Shown: positions 34,908 to 43,579 of the stretch, piece by piece | Numbering within the stretch: the stretch's first letter is position 1 | Layout: every line of letters starts with the position of its first letter | The notes under the pieces: generated by a model | What the model saw: the letters and a program-made list of their open reading frames with translations, nothing else | Told to the model about the DNA's origin: nothing | Databases searched by the model: none | Position numbers and translations under genes: made by a program | NCBI GenBank assembly: GCA_964593065.1 | Contig: CAZQGO010000006.1 | Coordinates: 1 to 64,000, forward strand | Source of the DNA: CAZQGO01 sp964593065 | Lineage (GTDB): Bacteria; Oederibacteriota; JAAXVQ01 | Direction: 5' to 3' | DNA: 64,000 nt

Positions 34908-35501
34908 ATGCCGGAAAGCCATGTTCGTTGTTTGGGATATGCAGTAATGATCAGTACTTTGGTTTTGCTCTCTCCGGCAACGTCCGCGCCGGCCATGCAA
35001 TCCGAGAATTACCTGCAACGTGAATGCGTCGTGGACAGTGCGGGAAATTCCTATGCCGGCGCCGGCAGCCGCCTGTACGATTGCGTGGGGGAAGCCTTGA
35101 GCGGGCAAAGCTGGGGCCGGAATTACTCCGTGCAAGCCGGTTTCTTCAACGACTATTACCTGCCGCCGCCGACTCCGACCATCACCTGCACGCCGATCCG
35201 GAGTTTTGGCGGGGAGATTTTAAGTCCGGAATACGTATTTGCCGCGCCGAATCCCATCCTGGGAAAACAAGGGTACATCCATTTCGACCTGGCCGTGCCG
35301 GCGGAAGTGTGGCTGCACATCTACACGCCGACCAACCGTTTGGTGATCTCGCGGCATTGGGACAGCCTGCCGGCCGGGACCAATCAATGGGTCTGGGAGA
35401 CCGCCAACCTGGCCAACGGCGTTTACCTGCTGCTGATCCGGGGCAGGGGACCCGACGGCAAGGAGACCCGGGTGGTCAAGAAACTGGCGTTGATCAAATA
35501 A
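34908..35501 (+). CDS. Secreted protein with FlgD-like C-terminal domain
   Basis: The protein has 197 residues from the ATG at 34908. GGGGGGAG lies at 34897-34904, and ATG 34854 in frame is an alternative. A signal peptide is visible (VMISTLVLLSPATSAPA, cleavage near residue 31). The C-terminal 90 residues resemble the FlgD/T9SS-type Ig-like end domain of extracellular proteins in FCB-like and candidate-phylum bacteria: YVFAAPNPILG, YIHFDLAVPAEVWLHIYTPTN, NLANGVYLLLIRG and KKLALIK. The N-terminal part (about 32-110) is of unknown fold. It is the first gene after argF and probably surface or secreted. Confidence 0.65.
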   Translation: MPESHVRCLGYAVMISTLVLLSPATSAPAMQSENYLQRECVVDSAGNSYAGAGSRLYDCVGEALSGQSWGRNYSVQAGFFNDYYLPPPTPTITCTPIRSFGGEILSPEYVFAAPNPILGKQGYIHFDLAVPAEVWLHIYTPTNRLVISRHWDSLPAGTNQWVWETANLANGVYLLLIRGRGPDGKETRVVKKLALIK

Positions 35502-35546
35502 TCGGGCGGACGGTTTTGCGGAACGCCCACCAAAGGGGGAAATTCA

Positions 35547-36344
35547 ATGAAACGGATAGGGATGATTTTGGGCTGCATCCTGTTGCTGGGCAGTTTCGCC
35601 GGCGCGGACGTGCCGCGGACCATCAATTACCAGGGAAGGCTTACGGATCACAGCGGCAATCCCCTGCCGGACGCAACGTATTCCATCGCCATCCGGCTCT
35701 ATGACGCAGAAAACGCCCCGGAAGCCAACTCGATCTGGAACGACCTGTTTTCCGTGCAGACGAAAAACGGGTATTTCAATGTGGCTTTGGGGAGCGGGAA
35801 CACCCTGACCGCGGCTTTTGACAAGCCGTATTGGTTGGGCATCAAAGTTGGCGGGGATTCCGAAATGACACCGCGGCAGGCACTGAACAGCGTGCCGTAT
35901 GCATTAATGGTACCCAACAATTCCATTACTACGGCCCAGTTGGCGGATTGGTCAGTCACTAAGGATGATCTCGTTAATTCCGCCGTAATATCAGCTAAAA
36001 TTGAAGACAATGCTGTTAATTCAGACAAACTTGCGGACGGCGCGGTGAACACCCAAGCTAAAGCGCCCTGGGCACCTCGAGTTTGGTATCAGGGATTATG
36101 GCGTAACAACCCAATTATTGCTGGCGGGTTAGCTACTACAGATATCAATGGAAATGCTACTTTAGATATAACATCTTGCGGATTTACTCAACCACCAAGA
36201 GTGGTTTGTACTGCAGATCGTTCGGATCTTCTTATTGTGATGAATGTATTTAATGTTTCTACGAGTAGTTTTGATGTTAAGTCACGGATCGGCAATGGCA
36301 CAGGTGTCACTTCTAATTTTTATTGGATAGCAATTGGTTTCTAA
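35547..36344 (+). CDS. Fibre-like surface protein with H-type-lectin-like tip
   Basis: The protein has 265 residues with a signal peptide (about 1-19). Residues 25-125 match a module common in candidate-phylum surface proteins: INYQGRLTDHSGNPLPDATYS, WLGIKVGGDSEMTPRQAL and VPYALM. Residues 127-170 are Asn/Asp-rich short repeats (SITTAQLADWSVTKDDL) that could form a trimeric stalk. The last 55 residues resemble H-type lectin (FTQPPRVVC, NVFNVSTSSFDV, FYWIAIGF). Base composition switches sharply near 35900: the 5' half is host-like, the 3' half AT-rich. This suggests a swapped tip domain. GGGGGAA precedes the ATG. Confidence 0.7.
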   Translation: MKRIGMILGCILLLGSFAGADVPRTINYQGRLTDHSGNPLPDATYSIAIRLYDAENAPEANSIWNDLFSVQTKNGYFNVALGSGNTLTAAFDKPYWLGIKVGGDSEMTPRQALNSVPYALMVPNNSITTAQLADWSVTKDDLVNSAVISAKIEDNAVNSDKLADGAVNTQAKAPWAPRVWYQGLWRNNPIIAGGLATTDINGNATLDITSCGFTQPPRVVCTADRSDLLIVMNVFNVSTSSFDVKSRIGNGTGVTSNFYWIAIGF

Positions 36345-36637
36345 ATATTTCTTTTTATAAATTATTTTAACTTCCTCTGAGTAAGTTCCTTGTGTCTGCA
36401 GATTTTATAGCAATGAATATGCATGAATTGCCCTTACTTCATACGCGCATTGCCTTTATAAATATTTATGGTCTCGTCTGAAGTGCATGTAGAAGTGCCG
36501 AAAGAGAAGCCGGAAAATATTTCGCCGGATTTACTCTTAAAGGACATTAAATACTACTAATCATTTACTTCTGACCTAGAAATCGAAATAATCAAAGCAG
36601 GCCGAAGTTATCAATTGATAGAAGGTAATCCAAATTC
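36345..36637. other. 293-nt AT-rich gap without a convincing gene
   Basis: The gap holds only an isolated 30-codon frame (ATG at 36468). I see no tRNA, hairpin with T-run or clear promoter among the many AT-rich look-alikes. Confidence 0.4.
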
Positions 36638-38422
36638 ATGTTTGCAGGTAATAAGGGGAAAATATTCTTTATTTTTGCTGCTTTGAGCTATGGCATACTT
36701 TCAATATTCTATACCTATCCACTGATACGATACTTTTCTATTGCCGTGCCTGGCCCAGGGGGAGATGCCAGCCAATTTATATGGGCGCTATGGCATTTAA
36801 AAAACAGTATTATTCACCTTTCAAACCCGTTTTTCACACAAACTATATATTATCCTCTGACAGTAAGTTTGATATTGCATACTTGGACTCCTTTAAAATG
36901 CCTATTTGCTCTGCCTTTGACATTTATTGGTAACTATATTTCAACCTATAATTCATTAATACTCTTTTCTTTGGTTACTTGCGCCTTGGGTGTATATATG
37001 CTACTGCGGTCCTATGATATTGAAAGTTCAATAGCCTTCATCGGTGGGTTCGCATTTGCGTTTTCACCTTTTCAAATGAGTCATGCGCTGGGCCATTTAA
37101 ATATTATTAGTACTGAAGCTATACCCTGGATATTTTATCTTTGGAGATCATATAACTTCAATTTGCGTAGAATAAAACTAATTGGAATCAGTTTATTGAC
37201 GATATATTTGTTTTTAAGCAGCTATCAATTATTCATTTACTTGGTAATCTTCACAGTAAGTTATTTATTTTGGGTAAAAATCATATTAAAAAAGGATATT
37301 AACCAAAATTTAATTGCCGTAATAAAAATAGGTATATTATTTTTCATTATCCTAATTCCTTTTTGGATATTAGTTATTAACCAATATAGCCAGTACAATT
37401 ATTTTTCATTACAGGATAACTATTGGACGTTTTCGCGGATTTATTCACTAGATCTCATTTCACCATTGATCTTTTCCCCCTTAAACCCGCTGTGGGGAAA
37501 ATATGCCCAAGGAATACTAATGCGAATATATTCTGGGCATGCGAGTATTAGTAATTTCAATCTTGCTGAACATAACGCCTATATCAGTTATGCCATTTGG
37601 GCAGTAGTCATCATTGGAATAATCAGATATAGGAAAGAAACATTTTGGCGATATTGGGTATTTACAGGGGGGATATTCTGGGTATTATCTCTTGGGCCAG
37701 TATTAAATATATTTGGATACCCTATTACGGCAAACAAGTTTATGCATTTGTTCTCATTCCATGGCCTTAAAGTAATTATTCCTATGCCCTATATATTGAT
37801 TCAATATTTGCCATTTATCAATGGTGCCCGTGTACCTGCGAGATTTTATATTATTACAATATTTGCTGTAAGCATAATATTCTCGCGGATCTTATATTCA
37901 ATGATGTCTGAAATAAAAGATCGCCGGAAATTGAAATATGTTATTCAAATATTCCTATTTCTAATAATCGGGGTGGATTATTTGCCCGCTCCATTTATGG
38001 TAACCAAAATGGCGGTACCATCAGTATATAACGTAATCAAAAAAGATAAAGATAGACACCATGTCGTATTGGATTTGCCCTCACCACCGTGGGCATATGA
38101 TGATTTAACGCCGTTATTCTATCAGACTTACCATCAACATCAAATAGTTGGCGGACATACAGCGAGAGAATCGAAAGCACAAAATAAATATTTCTGGGAA
38201 TATCACATTATTAAGCAAATATCAAATGGGGAAAGAGGAATCAAAAATGAGGATTTAAATAATGTGCTGCAGAAATTAAATGTTTATTATATCGTAGCAA
38301 GAGGTGACAAGGTTGTGGAGACAGTCCGCAAGGAGGAAGAGGGAATGGGTGATTGGGAAATATTATCAGATGGAATAGAGAATGGACAAAGGATTGCGAT
38401 ATGGCGGAGAAGTTTCCAATAA
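36638..38422 (+). CDS. Polytopic membrane protein, GT-C-like glycosyltransferase
   Basis: The protein has 594 residues with about 11-12 hydrophobic helices in residues 8-460 and a soluble C-terminal domain of about 130 residues. A loop with PGPGGDASQFIWALWHLKN near the N-terminus has the acidic pair expected of GT-C folds, and the family is probably related to the PMT/ArnT-like enzymes. The gene is about one third GC, unlike its neighbours, and codon choice is AT-biased. The start ATG has GAAGG 12 nt upstream. The stop is 15 nt before the argF-like repeat. Likely substrate is a polyprenyl-phosphate sugar, but this is inference. Confidence 0.6.
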   Translation: MFAGNKGKIFFIFAALSYGILSIFYTYPLIRYFSIAVPGPGGDASQFIWALWHLKNSIIHLSNPFFTQTIYYPLTVSLILHTWTPLKCLFALPLTFIGNYISTYNSLILFSLVTCALGVYMLLRSYDIESSIAFIGGFAFAFSPFQMSHALGHLNIISTEAIPWIFYLWRSYNFNLRRIKLIGISLLTIYLFLSSYQLFIYLVIFTVSYLFWVKIILKKDINQNLIAVIKIGILFFIILIPFWILVINQYSQYNYFSLQDNYWTFSRIYSLDLISPLIFSPLNPLWGKYAQGILMRIYSGHASISNFNLAEHNAYISYAIWAVVIIGIIRYRKETFWRYWVFTGGIFWVLSLGPVLNIFGYPITANKFMHLFSFHGLKVIIPMPYILIQYLPFINGARVPARFYIITIFAVSIIFSRILYSMMSEIKDRRKLKYVIQIFLFLIIGVDYLPAPFMVTKMAVPSVYNVIKKDKDRHHVVLDLPSPPWAYDDLTPLFYQTYHQHQIVGGHTARESKAQNKYFWEYHIIKQISNGERGIKNEDLNNVLQKLNVYYIVARGDKVVETVRKEEEGMGDWEILSDGIENGQRIAIWRRSFQ

Positions 38423-38436
38423 AGAATGATTTACAT

Positions 38437-38526
38437 ATTGACGGGCCGCGCTCCATGGTCTGGGAACAGGCCGAAAACCGCCTGCACGTCCAGAAGGCCA
38501 TCCTGGCCCTGCTGCTGGAGAAATAA
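38437..38526 (+). repeat. Second copy of argF 3' end (attachment-site-like footprint)
   Basis: This copies the last 29 codons of argF (34696-34782) at 82 of 87 positions, in the same orientation, and adds its own stop TAA at 38524-38526. In the argF frame it reads IDGPRSMVWEQAENRLHVQK, then AILALLLEK and stop. Upstream homology ends abruptly (only a few bases of possible extension), and the remaining 300 residues of OTCase are absent. It is a fragment with no start, so not a gene. The synonymous bias of the differences shows it came from a functional, diverged argF. Confidence 0.85.
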
Positions 38527-38613
38527 TCTAATTCGGCGACAAGTGCAAAGAAAATATATAAACTATTTTAATGATTACAAGGAATATCATAAAGGTACTA
38601 AAAAGAAGACGTG

Positions 38614-39720
38614 ATGAAAAAAGTATATATACTTGGCTCAGGTACATCTCGTGAGCTAAGATTCATTATCCCCGAGCTTAATTATCCAAATTCACCTAAA
38701 ATTTACCATGGGGAATTGAATGGTCCATTAAGTAATTCATTTTTACATGATGCAGTCGGGATTAATAAATATCTGAAAAAACATTTTCGTCTTATTAATT
38801 TACCGAATCTTACAGCAGATTTCGTAAATATTGCCGGAAGGTTTTTGAGAAATACAACTATTGGCACTTCGGATCTTTACAATCACAAAGAGTTTAATAT
38901 TGAGAGCTTTCATAATTATATTGAAAATGAAATTGCTACATATGGCAGAAATGATGAGGGTTTAAATGCTGAAGAAATAGATACACATCGGAAATTGTAT
39001 AGTGCTAAAAATGAACTTTTAGAATTTATTAGAAAATCACTTTTTAATATTTGCTATTATTGTGACTCTTTAATTCACCGAAAATTTGCAGAAATATTGT
39101 CAAGTGAGTCCGCCGATATTATTTCATTTAACTGGGACATATTGTTGGAACTTGCTCTTTATGAAACTAAAATATGGCAACCATTAGATGGATATGGAAG
39201 AAATTTTAATGGATTACTGGGGTATAAAGAGAAAATAAATTTTACTAGTAAAATAAAGATATTTAAACCGCACGGATCAATTAATTGGTATAAAAGAGGT
39301 TCTGATGAGCTAATGGTTTATAATTTACTGCCGAGAAACCTTCGCTCTGGTAATCCTCGAATGCCCCCAAAAACAGAAAGTGTTAACGGAAATACATGGA
39401 GAGTTTATCTTGTTCCGCCAGCGCAAAATCGTATTGACAACAGTCTTATTAATTATTGGGGGAATATTAGGGGAACTATTAGTGAGGCAGAACAGATAAT
39501 TATAATTGGATTTGCGCTTAATAACTTTGATCAAGATGTAAAAAAAGAAATTGAAGATGTTGGCCGTTTATTAGAAAAAGAGATTACACTCGTCGCGCCA
39601 GATGCACAAAACCTTATAGGAGAATATCATCAAGTATTTCCAAGATGTAATATTCGGCCAATCGATATAACCTTCTCGAAATATTTAAAAGGTATAGGAA
39701 GGAATAAAAATGCCCTATAA
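38614..39720 (+). CDS. SIR2-like protein (predicted NAD-binding or NAD-cleaving)
   Basis: The protein has 368 residues from the ATG at 38614. A GTG at 38611 precedes it directly. It shows a SIR2-like Rossmann fold. The N-terminal nucleotide motif is LGSGTS (about 8-13). SFNWDILLE carries Asn173 and Asp175, PHGSINW carries His220, and EAEQIIIIGFALNNFDQD lies near 300-320. The Asn and His are the residues SIR2 enzymes use on NAD. Members of this wider family are used as abortive-infection effectors. The gene is AT-rich, lies 88 nt after the argF-like repeat, and overlaps the next gene by 11 nt. No partner (ThsB, Argonaute, HerA) is seen. Alternatives are a NAD-sensing or ADP-ribosylating enzyme. 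Confidence 0.7.
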   Translation: MKKVYILGSGTSRELRFIIPELNYPNSPKIYHGELNGPLSNSFLHDAVGINKYLKKHFRLINLPNLTADFVNIAGRFLRNTTIGTSDLYNHKEFNIESFHNYIENEIATYGRNDEGLNAEEIDTHRKLYSAKNELLEFIRKSLFNICYYCDSLIHRKFAEILSSESADIISFNWDILLELALYETKIWQPLDGYGRNFNGLLGYKEKINFTSKIKIFKPHGSINWYKRGSDELMVYNLLPRNLRSGNPRMPPKTESVNGNTWRVYLVPPAQNRIDNSLINYWGNIRGTISEAEQIIIIGFALNNFDQDVKKEIEDVGRLLEKEITLVAPDAQNLIGEYHQVFPRCNIRPIDITFSKYLKGIGRNKNAL

Positions 39721-41278
39721 ACAAATAGAAATTGCTTTTGTGTTATCCTTTGCCGTTTTCGCAGCTTATTTAGCGGACAACATTACCATCGTCAGCGACT
39801 CGCGCTGGTCCATCCACATGGCCATGAGCTTGATCAAGCAGGGGAATACGGATTTGGACGAATATTCCCCCATGATCGCAAGACATAATTTTTACGCCAT
39901 CGAAGAGTCCCGCGGACATATCTACTCCGAATATCCCATTGCCATCTCCGTGGCGGCGGTGCCATGGGTATTTCTTATGGATCAACTGCTCGGCGATAAT
40001 GTCATAGACTTTTTGCAGGTAAAAAACAGAACCCGGGAGACAACCGCCGCTTTGGCTGGAAAATTCAACGAAATACTACGCCAGCCAGCGATACTGACGG
40101 GTTCCCTGGATCGGGTCCGGACAACGGCGGAGCCTGGACTACTGCTGAAATGGATGAGCGGCGTGCTTGCCGGTTACATTTATGTGACGGTTCCGGGGGT
40201 GACGGCATTGACGTCACCGGGTGTTTACGTGGCCCATCGCATCCTACCGCACATTCAGCAAGCGCTGCCAACCTATACGGATCAAAAAAAACTCACGCCC
40301 CTGGAGACGCTAACGTACATTACCATCCCGGTATTCACGGAACATTTCATCGCAAGCCTTTATACGGCACTGGCCGCTGGAATGATTTTTCTGATCGCCG
40401 CCCAGTACCTGGCAACACCGCTGGCCGTACTTGTGACCTTGATATTTGCATTTTGTACCTCAGCGTGGTCCACGGCAAGTCTGGTGTTGTGGCAGCACGG
40501 CCCTTCCATGTTCATGCTAGCCACAACATTGTATTTTATTTTGCTTAGTAAGCAAAAGGAAAGTCTGGTTCAGTATGCAGGAATCCCGCTGGCACTTTCC
40601 TTTACTATTCGGCCGACCAATGGTTGGTCGGTTATAGGCATTACTCTCTTGGTGTTTATCCAATACCGGCGATACTTCTTAAAATACATCCTATGGGCCG
40701 CACTTGTCGCAATTTTGTTTATTGCCTATAACGCCCATATTTATCATGCAATCCTTCCGCCTTATTTCCAACAGAAAACCTTTTTCTCAAAGTATCTCCT
40801 CGAGGGCTTAGCGGGAACTCTGATCAGCCCTTCGCGTGGTTTGATAATATTTTCGCCTATCCTGATCTTTTCATTGCTTGGCATTTATTACAAATTCAGG
40901 GAAAGAAGAATGGAAACACTTGATTTTATACTGCTTGGAATCCTGGGCGCCCACTGGCTGACGATTTCGAGCTGGTATTCTTGGGGAGGGGGCCATTCCT
41001 ATGGCCCGAGATTGTTTACGGACATGCTCCCCTTCCTTATTTATTTTCTACTTCCGGCCATGGAATATTTGACCGTTCAATGGAAACAAAAGAAAGCCTT
41101 AATACTATTGGCGCTGTTTTGCACCTTCGCCGGTTTGAGTTATTTCATTCATTACCAAGGCGCAACCAATGCTAAAACCCTGGCCTGGAACACGGATCCG
41201 CAAAACGTTGATGTCCACAAGGAAAGGCTTTGGGAGTGGAAGGACCCGCAGTTTTTGCGTGGAATATTTAATAAGTAA
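39710..41278 (+). CDS. GT39-like polytopic membrane protein
   Basis: The protein has 522 residues with about 10-12 hydrophobic helices. An N-terminal periplasmic-type loop carries DSRWSIHMAMSLIKQGNTDL, of the acidic type found in GT-C transferases, then helices across 220-500. The first 60 nt are AT-rich like the SIR2-like gene. From about 39770 GC rises to about 50%. AGGAAGGA at 39696-39703 supports the ATG, which overlaps the SIR2-like stop. It probably transfers a sugar from a lipid carrier. No sugar is identifiable. Confidence 0.6.
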   Translation: MPYKQIEIAFVLSFAVFAAYLADNITIVSDSRWSIHMAMSLIKQGNTDLDEYSPMIARHNFYAIEESRGHIYSEYPIAISVAAVPWVFLMDQLLGDNVIDFLQVKNRTRETTAALAGKFNEILRQPAILTGSLDRVRTTAEPGLLLKWMSGVLAGYIYVTVPGVTALTSPGVYVAHRILPHIQQALPTYTDQKKLTPLETLTYITIPVFTEHFIASLYTALAAGMIFLIAAQYLATPLAVLVTLIFAFCTSAWSTASLVLWQHGPSMFMLATTLYFILLSKQKESLVQYAGIPLALSFTIRPTNGWSVIGITLLVFIQYRRYFLKYILWAALVAILFIAYNAHIYHAILPPYFQQKTFFSKYLLEGLAGTLISPSRGLIIFSPILIFSLLGIYYKFRERRMETLDFILLGILGAHWLTISSWYSWGGGHSYGPRLFTDMLPFLIYFLLPAMEYLTVQWKQKKALILLALFCTFAGLSYFIHYQGATNAKTLAWNTDPQNVDVHKERLWEWKDPQFLRGIFNK

Positions 41279-41401
41279 ATTATTCATGAAATTCTCGGGG
41301 GCCCTGGAGAATAGGTAATAGACTCCGGAAAAAAATTATACCCGATTCATTGCATTCCTGATGGTAATTCTATCCCGTTACAAAGATTCAGGAGCTCGTA
41401 G

Positions 41402-43459
41402 ATGCAAGCCCAAAAAGCTTCCGGGACAAAATCCGGCCGTACATTAATTGGCACTTACTCGAAAGAAGTCTGGTACGTTCTGGCCTTGTGCGTCATCGCG
41501 GCGCTGTTTGTCGCCAACCGCTGGCCCGCCCTGAATCCGGCCTCGCTGTGGCTGGACGACCTGTACATCGCCGTTTTCGGCAAGATGAATCTGTGGCGGG
41601 ATTGGCACCTGTGGCTGAACATGCACGTGCCCCTGGCCTTCATGCTGGGCACGTTTCTTAGCTACCGGATATTACCCGATCACGAACTGTCGGCCCAGCT
41701 GCTGCCCTTTGCCTGCGCCCTCGCGCAGATTTTCCTCTTCGCCCGGCTGGCGAGGATTTGGACGGGCCGGCGGCTCTTCGCCCTCCTGGCGGGAGCCCTG
41801 CTCAGCGTATGCACGGTCATCGTCATCTATTCCGTGCGCGTCAAGCAATACACGCTGGACAGCCTGATCACCATTCTCCTCCTGCTGCTCTTCACCGCCT
41901 ATTTGAAGGCTCCCCGGCGCGAACGCTCCTTGTGGCCGGCGGCTCTCGCCTCCGCCTTGGCCTTGCTGGCTTCCTTTATTTCCGCCGTAATAAGCGGGAT
42001 ATTTCTCCATTTGCTTTTGGCCCGCCGCCTGGTTAAAGACCGATTCAATCTGAAAGGCCGGCTGGGCGATCTGGCCGGCGTGCTGGCCTTCGACGTCTCG
42101 GGCGCGTTGTATTACTGGTTTGTCCTGCGCGGCGTGAGAAATCCCGGCCTCATGTGGCTGTGGGACCGGGCCGCGGATTATGCCTTTCTGCCGGTCCACG
42201 CAGGCTTTCCTGTCTTTTTCCAAGCACTGGCGAGGGCCGCTTCAGAAAGCGTGCTCGCAGCCGCCTTTCCCTCGGCGCTCGTCACGGGCGCAACGGCTGT
42301 TCCCGGCTTGCAGGCGGCCGGCCTCTACCTCGTGGCCGCCGTGGTACTGTTTTTTTTGATTCTGGGCCTGCGCAGGTTATGGCAACAGGGGCAGAAACTG
42401 CTCGTGGCAATTTCCCTCATTTTCTATTGTTCCATGCTCGCCATGTCCGCCCTGGCCCTTTATCCTCTTTTCGATCGCACCAACATCTATTCCTTTCCCG
42501 TCACCCTTTTACTGGTGGTCCTGGGTGTGCAGTCCTTGGCGGGAGAGCGGCCTCTCACCCGGGCCGGCCGGGCAGCCTGGGTGCTGGTTCTGCTGGCGGC
42601 AACTTTCTTCTTTTCTTCGGAGCGTTTGGGCGGGGAGCCCGGCGTGTATTTTTACGAGGAACAAATGAGCGCGGACTATGTCCGCCGCATCGAACGGGCA
42701 TACCGGCCCGGGGACGCGGTCGTGGTCTATCCCATGGCGAACGTGGCGTTTGCATACTATACACGCTGGCCCGTGAGCTTCAGGAGAGACGCCAGGCGGG
42801 ACTGGGGGTATGAAGTCGAGGTCAAAAAGGAGAATGTTAATATTCTGCCCTATATTCTGACCGCTGGCCGGGATGTGAGGGACGACCCGGGTTTGCTGGA
42901 AGATGACCTGAAAGGCATCCTGAACCGGACCTATCCGCACGTATATTATTTTTCGGTCCACTATCATGACAAAGCCGACGATTATATCCAGGAAACGATC
43001 GAGGCGGCCGGTTACGGCCCGGCTGAAGAGGCTTTTGAAAAGGGCTGCGAGTTGATCCGCTTTCAGCCCGACTATCTGCGCTGCGACCGCGAGGCGCAGG
43101 GCCTGGGTCCCTGGGAGGGCCCCTATCCGCAGTTTCATCTGTCGCAGGTCCGCTGGGGCTATGGCCCGGCGACCAGCCTGAGAATTCAGTCGCCCAAACC
43201 CGTGCCCGTAATCCTTGAACTCAACGCCAAAACCTCTTTCCCGGGCCAGGCCATCACCGTCTTCTTCAACCGGAAATTTTCCGGACGGTATACGCTGCCC
43301 GTCGCAGAAGCATTCACGAACCTGGCGGTTCCGGGCCAACTGCAGGCGGGCGAAAATTCAATTACCTTGGAATATGCGCATTGGAAGCAAGAACCCGGCG
43401 GCGATGCCCGGCCGCTGGCCGTGCTGTATTCCGGCCTTTGGGTCCGGAGAGCGGAATAA
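41402..43459 (+). CDS. GT-C/PMT-like membrane protein with C-terminal beta domain
   Basis: The protein has 685 residues. About 11 membrane helices occur in residues 24-400, with the acidic loop SLWLDDLYIAVF (DD pair, about residues 49-60) expected at the active site of PMT-like transferases. The soluble C-terminal part (about 410-685) ends in a beta-rich region (LRIQSPKPVPVILELNA). AGGAG at 41390-41394 supports the ATG at 41402. GC is close to the chromosomal average, so it may belong to the older part of the region. The 123-nt gap upstream shows no gene. Substrate is unknown. Confidence 0.6.
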   Translation: MQAQKASGTKSGRTLIGTYSKEVWYVLALCVIAALFVANRWPALNPASLWLDDLYIAVFGKMNLWRDWHLWLNMHVPLAFMLGTFLSYRILPDHELSAQLLPFACALAQIFLFARLARIWTGRRLFALLAGALLSVCTVIVIYSVRVKQYTLDSLITILLLLLFTAYLKAPRRERSLWPAALASALALLASFISAVISGIFLHLLLARRLVKDRFNLKGRLGDLAGVLAFDVSGALYYWFVLRGVRNPGLMWLWDRAADYAFLPVHAGFPVFFQALARAASESVLAAAFPSALVTGATAVPGLQAAGLYLVAAVVLFFLILGLRRLWQQGQKLLVAISLIFYCSMLAMSALALYPLFDRTNIYSFPVTLLLVVLGVQSLAGERPLTRAGRAAWVLVLLAATFFFSSERLGGEPGVYFYEEQMSADYVRRIERAYRPGDAVVVYPMANVAFAYYTRWPVSFRRDARRDWGYEVEVKKENVNILPYILTAGRDVRDDPGLLEDDLKGILNRTYPHVYYFSVHYHDKADDYIQETIEAAGYGPAEEAFEKGCELIRFQPDYLRCDREAQGLGPWEGPYPQFHLSQVRWGYGPATSLRIQSPKPVPVILELNAKTSFPGQAITVFFNRKFSGRYTLPVAEAFTNLAVPGQLQAGENSITLEYAHWKQEPGGDARPLAVLYSGLWVRRAE

Positions 43460-43506
43460 GGGTTCATGCGTGAGTTTCAGGGCGGGCTAGCGATTGTTTC
43501 TCGCGG

Positions 43507-43535
43507 TTGCGGAATGCCGGGTGAAATGGTATAGT
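43507..43535 (+). promoter_or_regulatory. Candidate promoter for the GT2 gene
   Basis: TTGCGG at 43507-43512 (3 of 6) and TATAGT at 43530-43535 (5 of 6) lie 17 nt apart in the gap before the glycosyltransferase gene. Confidence 0.35.
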
Positions 43536-43579
43536 AAGCCAGATTTGCCGTAAAATATTTGGGGAAATGTAAAACTGCC

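Noticed and set aside
34830..34960. Integron-like attC site (GTCTAAC near 34842) at the start of the accessory region
   Set aside because: No matching GTTRRRY half-site lies at a suitable distance, and no second attC-like site was found.
36468..36560. 30-codon open frame in the gap before the GT-C gene
   Set aside because: No ribosome-binding site and no family resemblance. It may be a remnant but cannot be supported.
38426..38614. Short open frame across the argF-like repeat
   Set aside because: It reads the repeat in a different frame from argF and has no ribosome-binding site or recognisable product.
41295..41320. 12-nt match (GGCCCTGGAGAA) to the 3' end of argD
   Set aside because: Too short to distinguish from chance in GC-rich coding-like sequence, and homology does not extend to either side.
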